From positions 5,270,001 through 5,334,000 of the forward strand of contig NZ_CP011371.1 in NCBI RefSeq assembly GCF_001017435.1: 64,000 bases of DNA, written 5' to 3'. Within the stretch, counting starts at the first letter, position 1. Each line of letters opens with the position of its first letter. The notes beneath the pieces were generated by a model. That model saw only the letters and a program-made list of their open reading frames with translations, made no database searches and was not told where the DNA came from. A program made the translations under genes and the position numbers. Shown one piece after another: positions 53,302-60,180 of the stretch. The stretch is from Caldimonas brevitalea (GTDB lineage Bacteria; Pseudomonadota; Gammaproteobacteria; Burkholderiales; Burkholderiaceae_C).

Positions 53302-53327
53302 AAGCCCTTGATACTCAAGGGCTTTTT
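53302..53327 (+). terminator. intrinsic terminator after ychF
   Basis: A 10-bp perfect stem (53302-53311 with 53315-53324), 3-nt loop and a run of five Ts at 53323-53327. Confidence 0.85.
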
Positions 53328-53688
53328 CATTTCTAGAGCTTTCCTGACATGTCCTGAGCATGCAGACGAATGTTGCCTACACAGGTGACTACAGCTGCTC
53401 ACCGATGCGCGTTGCCGCGTTGCCGAGCCGAAAGCCGCGCTCTACCGCCTAAACGACGACCGAGGACTGTCCGAGTCCGATCACACGAACGGCCGTTTCA
53501 TCAGGACGCTGAAGCCGGTCGAGCCGCTGGGAAGCACACGCGGTAGCAGACGTATCAAGCCCATGACGTCACTGCAGAGTTGCGTGCGGTAGGGCACAGA
53601 CGCCGCCCTGCGTGCGAGAGCAGGATCTTTGGCAAGTGGGCGTTCGGCCGACAACTACACGGCCTCGATCGCACGTCTGGAGAACAGC
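53328..53688. other. gap, possible decayed reading frame
   Basis: A plus-strand frame is open from 53389 to 53592 (about 65 codons, containing AEPKAALYRLNDDRGLSE). It has no usual start codon until near its end, and I do not recognise it. It may be a relic. Nothing else is seen. Confidence 0.3.
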
Positions 53689-53952
53689 ATGGGTCAATTC
53701 CGCAAGGGCGCTTCCTTCGACACGCAAGGGGAGGACGGCTGTGCCGACAGTGTCGTTGCGTGGGTGGAGTACATCCACATGGACGAGGGCGGCAGGGAGC
53801 GCTACAACGGGGAGCCGAGTGGCTTCGAGTCCCTTCGCCTCGAAGATGGACGTCATGTGCGGGCCATGGGAGATGAGCGCTATGAAACCGGCTCCTCGGG
53901 CCTGGTCTTGCACCGTGTCTTCAGAAGCACCCCGGCACACGACTTTCACTGA
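53689..53952 (+). CDS. hypothetical small protein
   Basis: An 87-residue acidic protein (MGQFRKGASFDTQGED, then WVEYIHMDEGGRERY, FESLRLEDGRHVRAMGDERY). A GGAG lies 6 nt before the ATG at 53689. No transmembrane segment or signal peptide. I do not recognise a family. Codon use looks coding (mostly G/C third positions). It precedes the DUF1488-like gene by 17 bp and may form an operon with it. Confidence 0.5.
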   Translation: MGQFRKGASFDTQGEDGCADSVVAWVEYIHMDEGGRERYNGEPSGFESLRLEDGRHVRAMGDERYETGSSGLVLHRVFRSTPAHDFH

Positions 53953-53969
53953 TCGCCGCGCGGTTTCTC

Positions 53970-54269
53970 ATGACCATCATGCCCCCCGCTCCATTCTTCC
54001 ACCTCGCGTCCGGTGCGCTGCGCTTCTGGGTGTTGCAGGACGATGGACGCTGTGTTGGCGCCTCGATCTCAAAGGAAACGCTGCACTACTGCTTCCGGGG
54101 CGACAGCTACGGCGAGAACGCCGTAGCCACCTACGAGGTGAATCGCCGATGCATCGATGATGCAGTGCGGCGCCGCACCGCCGCTGGCTCTCTAGAGCCG
54201 GTGATGTTGCGCGACACGGACGTCTCCGACGGACGTCTCCGACCTCAACCGCCGCGACCCGGCGCGTGA
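53970..54269 (+). CDS. DUF1488-like protein
   Basis: A 99-residue product whose first 83 residues follow the DUF1488 pattern: GALRFWVLQDDGRCVGASISKE in pieces, then YGENAVATYEVNRRCIDDAV, then LEPVMLRDTDV. Function of the family is unknown. The last 15 residues come from a 13-bp tandem duplication (54218-54243), which shifts the frame and yields the present stop. It is unclear whether the duplicated form is the original. The 3' end overlaps the opposing gene by 25 bp. Confidence 0.6.
   Translation: MTIMPPAPFFHLASGALRFWVLQDDGRCVGASISKETLHYCFRGDSYGENAVATYEVNRRCIDDAVRRRTAAGSLEPVMLRDTDVSDGRLRPQPPRPGA
54218..54243 (+). repeat. 13-bp tandem duplication
   Basis: The unit ggacgtctccgac occurs twice head to tail. 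Thirteen is not a multiple of three, so the copy changes the reading frame at the end of the DUF1488-like gene. Confidence 0.85.
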
Positions 54270-54691
54270 ACCGCAGGAGCGATCCTGGCGGTCCGGCGTG
54301 CGTGGTTTACCGCGTCCACCAGCTGGTCGTAGCGGGAACCGGCGAACAGGTAGCGGCCTGCCTCGAACCCAATGCCAAGAGATGCCATCAGCACGCAGCC
54401 GGCGTCGCCGGGAGGATCACGCCTCGGGTCCGGTGCGAAGACGGTGGCCTGGTCCTGGTCCTTGCCGGGCCGGCGGCTGCCCCGTCTCGAATCGGCAATC
54501 GCGTCGGCCACTATGTCGTATCGGTAGCCGGGGTACTCATAGCGAAATCCGTCGTAGTGGATGGCGTGGTTCGCCACCAGACGCTCGCGCCCTTGGCGCC
54601 GGGTGTCTGAGAAGAAACCGTCCTTCGACGTCAAACTGTCCAGCGTGCTGCGGTACGGCATTGCGATGTTGTGGCGACGTGACTTACGCAT
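54245..54691 (-). CDS. hypothetical protein with duplicated RYD motif
   Basis: This 148-residue protein contains two similar segments: YEYPGYRYDIVADAIADSRR at about residues 51-70 and YLFAGSRYDQLVDAVNHARR at about 112-131. Both follow Y-x3-G-x-RYD-x3-DA-x4-(S/A)RR. Short proteins with a GYRYD-x-L-x-DAV-x-YAR-type motif occur in Burkholderiales, but I know no function. The ATG at 54691 has GGAAG 6 nt upstream. No signal peptide or membrane helix. Confidence 0.6.
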   Translation of the reverse strand: MRKSRRHNIAMPYRSTLDSLTSKDGFFSDTRRQGRERLVANHAIHYDGFRYEYPGYRYDIVADAIADSRRGSRRPGKDQDQATVFAPDPRRDPPGDAGCVLMASLGIGFEAGRYLFAGSRYDQLVDAVNHARRTARIAPAVHAPGRGG

Positions 54692-55253
54692 ATTTGACTT
54701 CCGTGCTCGTGTTGAACTGCCAATTGCACTGTAAGCGCCGCTCCAAGCCAGTGTCTGTGCGCGAGCGAACGTCTTGGCAACCGGTAGCGCAAAGAACCTC
54801 CCTCAGCGCTGAGGGCGTGAAGAACGTTCGCCGGTCGGCGCAGCGCGCGGCCCACAGTGTGCAGACCGTCCGCTACCAAAGGTGATGCAGGCGCCACGCT
54901 CCACTCGAGCAACGGGGAGCAGGTGATGTCCACAGCGGTCGGGGCCACAGGTGCTGCCGAGCGCCAAAAGATGCGCAACGGTCACCGCCGGCTCTGCACC
55001 CGCCGCATGCGGTGTGCGACCAGCAGTCGCATGGCGGCGGAGCACCGCGGCGTTCACGGCGCGCCCTACGCTTGGTCAGACGTCAGTTCGAACGGCTCTT
55101 ACACCGAAGGCCGTGGCCCCCACGCGACTGGCGAATGCTGCACTTCTTGTTCGAGCACGCGCTGCGCGCTGCAGCTGGAGGCGAAGAAAGGCCAAGCGCG
55201 CACTGGACGTTGCTTGTGGGCAGCGACGGGGGATTGCGTCGACGATGGGCGTC
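54692..55253. other. gap without a supported gene
   Basis: Several overlapping plus-strand frames exist (54857-55273 and 55012-55278), but they disagree and are Cys- or Arg-rich with no family resemblance. I support none. The left end probably holds the promoter of the minus-strand hypothetical gene. Confidence 0.4.
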
Positions 55254-56339
55254 TTATCCGGGAGTTCGGATGACGTGATCGGTGCCGCCGACCGATCGCA
55301 GCTTTACCGTGCCTCTGCGTCGGGCGAGGGACTCGTAGACCTTGACGTACTCGCTCGCCATGATGGACGAAACATAGCGTCGCTCGAAACCGCGACGGCA
55401 AGCCTGCCGGTCGATCTCCCCAATGCTCCGTGCCGCCTCGATGGCCTGCGACTGGTTGCTTACGACGAATCCGGAGACGCCATGGTCCATGACCTCAGGC
55501 ACGGCGCCGCGGGCATAGGCGACCACCGGTGTGCCGCAGGCCATGGCCTCGATCATCACGAGCCCGAACGGCTCCGGCCAGTCAATGGGAAACAGCAGCG
55601 CACGTGCGTTGCCGAGGAGCGCGTTCTTGTCGCCGTCGCCGACCTCCCCCTCGAATGCGATAAGCGGATGATTCAGCAGCGGACGGATGACGGTCTCGAA
55701 GTAGTTCCTGTCTGCAGCATCGACCTTCGCCGCGATCCGCAGGCGGGTGTTGCACGCCAGGGCGATCTCGATGGCCCGGTCCAGGCGCTTCTCCGGCGAC
55801 ACGCGGCCGACGAAGGCAAAGTAGTCCTGCGGTGTGCCGTTGAAGTCGTAGAGCGCCAGGGGCAGACCGTGGTGCACCGTCGCACACCAGTTTGCCTGCG
55901 GCAGCAAGCGCCGCTGAGCGTTGGAGATGGCCACGACCGGATGCTCTGCGAAGTGCTGGTGCAGCGCCGCCAGATCGGGCAGGTCGAGCCGGCCGTGAAG
56001 TGTCGTCACGCAGGGCGTCAGGCAGCGCCGGGCCATGGGGTAGTGCGTGCAGTCGACGTGAAAGTGGATCACGTCGAACTGGTCGGCGCGGCGGCTCACT
56101 TCGTCCAACATGATGGTGTGCCACACCGCGGGATCGCAGGGTCGCGGATGATTGCGCAGGCTGCGATCGCGGACCGCCACGAGGTCGGCGGAAGTCACCG
56201 AGTCGCCGCTGGCGAACAGCGTCACGTCGTGCCCGCCTGCTACCAGCGCTTCCGTCAGGTAGGAGACCACTCGCTCCGTGCCGCCATAGGCCTGCGGAGG
56301 CACGCTTTCCGCAAGGGGGGCTACTTGTGCAATTCTCAT
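55254..56339 (-). CDS. family 4 glycosyltransferase (orphan)
   Basis: A 361-residue GT-B glycosyltransferase. The N-terminal region has AQVAPLAESVPPQAYGGTER, VVSYLTEALVAGGHDVTLFASG and VIHFHVDCTHYP. The C-terminal donor site has FAFVGRVSPEKRLD, WPEPFGLVMIEAMACGTPVVA and GAVPEVMDHG. This resembles the GT4 enzymes often found alone in Burkholderiales and Rhizobiales stress-related clusters. It stands apart from the 30.7-39.2 kb polysaccharide locus and has no glycan genes beside it. Confidence 0.92.
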   Translation of the reverse strand: MRIAQVAPLAESVPPQAYGGTERVVSYLTEALVAGGHDVTLFASGDSVTSADLVAVRDRSLRNHPRPCDPAVWHTIMLDEVSRRADQFDVIHFHVDCTHYPMARRCLTPCVTTLHGRLDLPDLAALHQHFAEHPVVAISNAQRRLLPQANWCATVHHGLPLALYDFNGTPQDYFAFVGRVSPEKRLDRAIEIALACNTRLRIAAKVDAADRNYFETVIRPLLNHPLIAFEGEVGDGDKNALLGNARALLFPIDWPEPFGLVMIEAMACGTPVVAYARGAVPEVMDHGVSGFVVSNQSQAIEAARSIGEIDRQACRRGFERRYVSSIMASEYVKVYESLARRRGTVKLRSVGGTDHVIRTPG

Positions 56340-56608
56340 CGGTAGCCTTTGTCGCGCCCGGCCGCATCCACGCGGGATGTCGGCGAGCGCCGTTCGGGTT
56401 CTGGAACTGAGCCGATCGGCCGGCGCTGATCGACGCGGTTCCCGGGGCAGCGTGTCAGCACCGGGCACGGCTCTATGGGCCGCAGGCTGTGGGGCGGGCC
56501 GGATGACCCGGCGCTGCGGCGTGTGGAGTTCGACCTGGCGGGTTTGGTGAGATACCTGCTGCAGCACTTGCTGCTGCGACCTGCACGAGGTGTGATGACT
56601 GAAGCCGA

Positions 56609-56917
56609 TCAGCCGCGGGAGAACAGGAGCCCCACCGCGAGGCCGAGGACGGCAGACGCAGCGAGCGCCCCCCAAGGGTAGACGCGGACATAGCTGTCCA
56701 CGCTCTGTACCGCGCTTCTCGCACCGGAAGCAATCGCTGTTTCGAGTCGGTGAAGACCGGGGGCGTGCTCAGGCGTGCCACCCCACAGCGCCGGCCCTTC
56801 CTTGCGCGGCGTCGATCGTTCGATAGCAGGCCCGAGTCCGAGAGCAGCCAAGCGATCTGCATCGTCATCTACGACGGGCACCGCGGGCGTGCTCGGCTTG
56901 TTCTGTTGTTCATTCAT
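56609..56917 (-). CDS. DUF883-like membrane-anchored protein
   Basis: A 102-residue protein with a hydrophilic N-terminal part, an amphipathic helix (HRLETAIASGARSAVQSVDSYV) and a single C-terminal transmembrane helix WGALAASAVLGLAVGLLF ending SRG. This is the layout of DUF883/ElaB/YqjD proteins, C-tail-anchored inner-membrane proteins that bind ribosomes in stationary phase in E. coli. GGAGA 4 nt before the ATG supports the start. Confidence 0.7.
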   Translation of the reverse strand: MNEQQNKPSTPAVPVVDDDADRLAALGLGPAIERSTPRKEGPALWGGTPEHAPGLHRLETAIASGARSAVQSVDSYVRVYPWGALAASAVLGLAVGLLFSRG

Positions 56918-57215
56918 GACTTCTCCAATCCGGTTGCGTATCGAGAAAATCGGCCTGACTCATTTCGCGCTGCCGAACGGGCGACCCGAGCCGTTTGGCC
57001 ACGGCGCGAGCATCCCAACCGACGATGCCGTCGAGCCAGGCGAGAAGCGTGGCGCGGTGCGGCGATGGGTAGAGCGGCAGCCTGCGTGCTCTATGTCGGG
57101 CGGTAACGTCCATATGCTGCATCTTCCATTGCGACGCGGCAGATGTCTGTGCGGTTACGCACACACCATGCGCTCGCTCGGCACTTGGGCTGGACCGTGG
57201 GGCAACGCACCCTGA

Positions 57216-57522
57216 TCAAACACCCCTGACTTCGCTCTTTGCCGTCGGGATGCAACTGGGCGGGCCGCTGCGCGACCATCGCAGGGGCGCGAGCCGGCGG
57301 TCATCTTCGCACCTTGCTCCGGGGGCGTGAATCCACCGATGCCTATGCATGCGAATGCGCTCGTCGACGCAGGCATCGCAGTGCAGCTCATCGACCCGTT
57401 CCGAGGACACGGAATCCGCCGCGCGATCAGTGATTGGCTCCAGTTGTCGCAGGCGGCCTCTTCGTACGACGTGCTCGCGACGATGCTCTGTGCGTTGGCA
57501 GACGGTCAAGCCGAAGCGGTGC
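57216..57522 (+). pseudogene. dienelactone hydrolase-type remnant
   Basis: An open plus-strand frame without a proper start carries PAVIFAPCSGGVNPP and ALVDAGIAVQLIDPFRGHGI, then QLSQAASSYDVLATMLCAL. This is the pattern of the N-terminal half of dienelactone hydrolase-family alpha/beta hydrolases (HGCGG, then GI-x-V-x-x-(I/V)D(P/S)F-x-x-RGI, then Q-x-x-A-x-x-D). The expected nucleophile Cys/Ser strand and the rest are missing, and the Crp-like gene begins where the match ends. I infer a truncated gene. Confidence 0.5.
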
Positions 57523-57537
57523 ATGCACACTCGCGAC

Positions 57538-58230
57538 ATGGCCCTTGCCGAAAATCACCTGCTCGCCCTGCTGCCGCGCCGCGACCGCGTGTCGCTGCTC
57601 GCCGCCTGCGAAACGGTGCAGTTGGATCTGGGCGAGGTATTGTGCGAACCGGGCGAGCCTACTCGCCACGTGTACTTTCCCTGCGATTGCTTCATTTCGC
57701 TGGTATCGGCGATCCGGGGCGAGCCCGGGCTCGAGGTCGGCATGGTGGGCCGCGAAGGCATGCTGGGGGCGCAGCTCGCCCTCGGGGTGAGCGCCATCCC
57801 GCTGCATGCGGTGGTACAGGGTGCAGGCATGGTACGGCGCATTGCGGCGAGACGGTTTCGCCGCGAGCTTGCCGGCAGCAAGGCGCTCCAGCTGACGCTG
57901 AACCGCTACGTCTACGTGCTGATGGCGCAGCTTGCGATCTCGGCCGCTTGCACGCGGTTTCACAACGTCGAGCCGCGGCTCGCCCGCTGGCTGCTAATGA
58001 CTCAGGATCGCGCGCATTCCGACAGCTTCCACTTGACCCATGAGTTCCTGGCCCACATGCTGGGCGTGCGCCGCGTCGGCATCACCGGTGCGGCCAGCGA
58101 TCTGCAGCGGCAGGACCTCATCCGCTACCGCCGTGGAGACATCATCGTGCTCGATCGCGCCGGCTTGGAGGCGGCTGCGTGCAGCTGTTACGCAGCGGAT
58201 CGACGCGCCTACGACGCGACGATCCGGTGA
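57538..58230 (+). CDS. Crp/Fnr-family transcriptional regulator
   Basis: A 230-residue regulator with an N-terminal cyclic-nucleotide-binding-like beta roll (GEVLCEPGEPTRHVYFPCDCFISLV and GMVGREGMLGAQLALG). A dimerisation helix follows, then a C-terminal winged helix (LTHEFLAHMLGVRRVGITGAASDLQ and LIRYRRGDIIVLDRAGLE). The cAMP-contact arginine/serine set of Crp is not evident. Cysteines at CTRFH and the C-terminal CSCY are shared with the second regulator at 58976-59695. The start is uncertain: ATG at 57538 or at 57523, neither with a good ribosome-binding site. Confidence 0.88.
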   Translation: MALAENHLLALLPRRDRVSLLAACETVQLDLGEVLCEPGEPTRHVYFPCDCFISLVSAIRGEPGLEVGMVGREGMLGAQLALGVSAIPLHAVVQGAGMVRRIAARRFRRELAGSKALQLTLNRYVYVLMAQLAISAACTRFHNVEPRLARWLLMTQDRAHSDSFHLTHEFLAHMLGVRRVGITGAASDLQRQDLIRYRRGDIIVLDRAGLEAAACSCYAADRRAYDATIR

Positions 58231-58664
58231 AGGATCGCCATCTCCCGCCTCATCCCAGGCAACTCAGCGACGAAGTGCCGCTGGCCGCGCGCTCATGGGC
58301 CGCTCACTGCAACGGCGCGGGAAGGTTGTTCCACTCGCCGACCAGCGCTATGCCGAGGCGATCCTGCAGCGGCCGTAGCGCGGGAAGACGTGTTGACGGG
58401 ACACACACGGCGGTCACGCCGATGAACCCGGAGATGTGCTTCAGCGCACCGACGCACTCGGTCCGCTTTGTCAAACTGCTTGAATCCAGCGGTGTGAATG
58501 GCTGGAATGGAGCAACGTCATGAATGAAATCAGAACCAGGCAGCGTCCCTTGGCGCCGTCGCAGTGCGAAGCGGAGGACAGGTTCACATCTGAGGGCGGT
58601 TCGGTGGGACCGCGGCGGCCCGCGGAGGTGAGGCGCAGCCTGACGATCGCGCCGGCCAGCGATC
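58231..58664. other. gap, possible gene relic on the minus strand
   Basis: A minus-strand frame ending at 58304 has coding-like third positions over about 65 codons (TECVGALKHISGFIGVTAV and LQDRLGIALVGEWNNLPAP). It lacks a start codon and resembles no family I know. It may be the tail of a broken gene. Confidence 0.3.
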
Positions 58665-58877
58665 GTGTCGGGGGAATTGCAACGGTGGAGCACACCCTGG
58701 GCCAACCCTCCCGAAGCCCGGGCGCCGACAGCACTTCAGATGGACTTGATGCAGGACATGAATGTTGACTTTCGGGAGGGGACGTATCTGTACGAACGCC
58801 AGCGTTTCCTCTTGCTTGAGCAAGCAATCGATTATGCCGAGAGCACCCTTCGGGCCCGAAGCCGGGACCGCGAGTGA
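58665..58877 (+). CDS. possible small protein
   Basis: A 70-codon frame starting with GTG encodes a plausible helical C-terminus (FREGTYLYERQRFLLLEQAI then DYAESTLRARSRDRE). No clear ribosome-binding site and no family recognised. It lies between the two Crp/Fnr-like genes. Internal ATGs at codons 25, 28 and 31 are other possible starts. Confidence 0.35.
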   Translation: MSGELQRWSTPWANPPEARAPTALQMDLMQDMNVDFREGTYLYERQRFLLLEQAIDYAESTLRARSRDRE

Positions 58878-58975
58878 GGTCGGTGCCGGCCAAGAGGCGG
58901 CCCGTGCTGACCCTGCAACTGAATTCGGCGCTGCGACAGTCGGTCGGGGGGCGCTCGCAGCGTCGAGCGCCGCCT

Positions 58976-59695
58976 CTATTGCGCCGTCCCAAGCGGAAGC
59001 AAGCGCTCGTATTCCTTCCTGACCACCGAATAGCACTCGCAGGTCCGTTGCTCGAGCCCCTTGCGGTCCACCACCGTGATGTGGCCGCGCCGGTACGTGA
59101 TAAGTCCAGCGCGCTGCAGGTTGGCTGCTGCCTCGGTCACACCTTCGCGCCGCACGCCGAGCATGTTGGCGATCAACTCTTGCGTCATGACCAGCTCGCT
59201 CGACTGCAGCCGATCCAGGCTGAGCAGCAGCCAGCGGCACAGCTGCTGATCCAGCGAGTGATGGCGGTTGCACACCGCTGTCTGCGCCATCTGCGTGATC
59301 AGCGCCTGCGTGTAGCGCAGCAGCAAATGCAGCACCGGACCGGAGCGGTTGAACTCGTCCTTGAGCAAATGCCCGCGCATGCGAAAGCCTTCGCCCACGC
59401 TTTGCACGACCGCGCGGCTGGGCGTGGTCTCGCCGCCCATGAACAGCGATATTCCGACGATGCCTTCGTTGCCGACCACGGCGATCTCCGCCGAGGCGCC
59501 GTCTTCCATCACGTACAGCAGCGACACGATAGAAGTGGTGGGGAAGTACACATGGGTCATGGCCATGCCCGACTCGTACAGCACCTCGCCGAGCGGCATC
59601 TCTACCGGTTCGAGCGCTGATATCCAGCGCGCCCACTCCTCGGCGGGTAATGCTGCCAAAAGGAGATTCTTCCTGGGATCCGGACGCGTTGCCAT
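58976..59695 (-). CDS. Crp/Fnr-family transcriptional regulator (second copy)
   Basis: A 239-residue paralog of the regulator at 57538-58230, on the other strand. The N-terminal sensor domain has GEVLYESGMAMTHVYFPTTSIVSLL and AVVGNEGIVGISLFMGG. The C-terminal winged helix has MTQELIANMLGVRREGVTEAAANLQ and LITYRRGHITVVDRKGLE. The shared cysteines are CNRHH and CECY. GGAG 5 nt before 59695 supports the start. A gene this close to a relative suggests local duplication or co-import. Confidence 0.9.
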   Translation of the reverse strand: MATRPDPRKNLLLAALPAEEWARWISALEPVEMPLGEVLYESGMAMTHVYFPTTSIVSLLYVMEDGASAEIAVVGNEGIVGISLFMGGETTPSRAVVQSVGEGFRMRGHLLKDEFNRSGPVLHLLLRYTQALITQMAQTAVCNRHHSLDQQLCRWLLLSLDRLQSSELVMTQELIANMLGVRREGVTEAAANLQRAGLITYRRGHITVVDRKGLEQRTCECYSVVRKEYERLLPLGTAQ

Positions 59696-59979
59696 GACAG
59701 CTCCAGCACAGCCAAGATCCGAAGACCGCCGAAGCGGCGGCCTTTGCGGAGGTCGACTGCTGAAGTATAGGCAGCGAGTGTGCGCAAGCGCACCAACGCC
59801 GCGCTGCACCGGGGACGGGGTATCGAGCGGCCCGTGGCCCACAAGATGTCCAGAAAGACGCCGGCGCGAATGGCTTGAAGCGGTGCGCTTCGGCATCTGG
59901 GGTAAGCGACCCGCCTGTCGTGGTCCAAGCTTGATCGACACCTCGACAAGGGATTCACCCCGAAGAGAACCCAGTAGAG
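59696..59979. other. spacer left of the transposase remnant
   Basis: No gene seen. It should contain the promoter of the second Crp/Fnr gene at its left end. The right 30 bases resemble the leader that precedes orfA in IS3-type elements, but no terminal inverted repeat could be identified. Confidence 0.35.
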
Positions 59980-60069
59980 ACGAGCAAGAAGACCAGACGA
60001 ACCTTCGACGCGGCATTCAAGCTGCAAGTCGTGAAGATGATTCGAGAACAAGGGCTCGGCGTCGGGCAG
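59980..60069 (+). mobile_element. IS3-family transposase OrfA remnant
   Basis: Thirty codons read SKKTRRTFDAAFKLQVVKMI then REQGLGVGQ, a near-perfect match in style to the N-terminus of IS3-group OrfA (a helix-turn-helix protein). The expected initiator ATG is ACG here, and the match ends abruptly at 60069. Neither the rest of OrfA nor OrfB is present. The frame continues without a stop into the effector-like gene downstream. Confidence 0.8.
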
Positions 60070-60082
60070 GGGAGGGCCGAAC

Positions 60083-60144
60083 TTCGGCGGACGTACACCG
60101 GCTTCGCTGCTCCCTCGTGCTCGACCTTCTCGGTCGCTTATCGT
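60083..60144 (+). promoter_or_regulatory. PIP-box/hrpII-box-type promoter
   Basis: TTCGG at 60083-60087 and TTCGC at 60103-60107 are separated by 15 bp. A YANNNT-type -10, TATCGT, is at 60139-60144, 31 bp after the second half. The published PIP-box rule for HrpX-dependent promoters is TTCGB-N15-TTCGB followed 30-32 bp later by YANNNT. The Ralstonia hrpII box is TTCG-N16-TTCG. Both rules are met. A transcript would start about 30 nt before the ATG at 60181. Confidence 0.6.
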
Positions 60145-60180
60145 GATCGGCAAGGTTTCAACCCTCGAGAGCGATCGCAT

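Noticed and set aside
54857..55278. Two overlapping plus-strand frames in the 54.7-55.25 kb gap
   Set aside because: They contradict each other, are Cys/Arg-rich, and neither has convincing start signals or relatives.
56910..57164. 84-codon minus-strand frame overlapping the DUF883-like start
   Set aside because: Only a weak ribosome-binding site, no family resemblance, and it lies in a stretch with other decayed sequence. Left out of the gene list.
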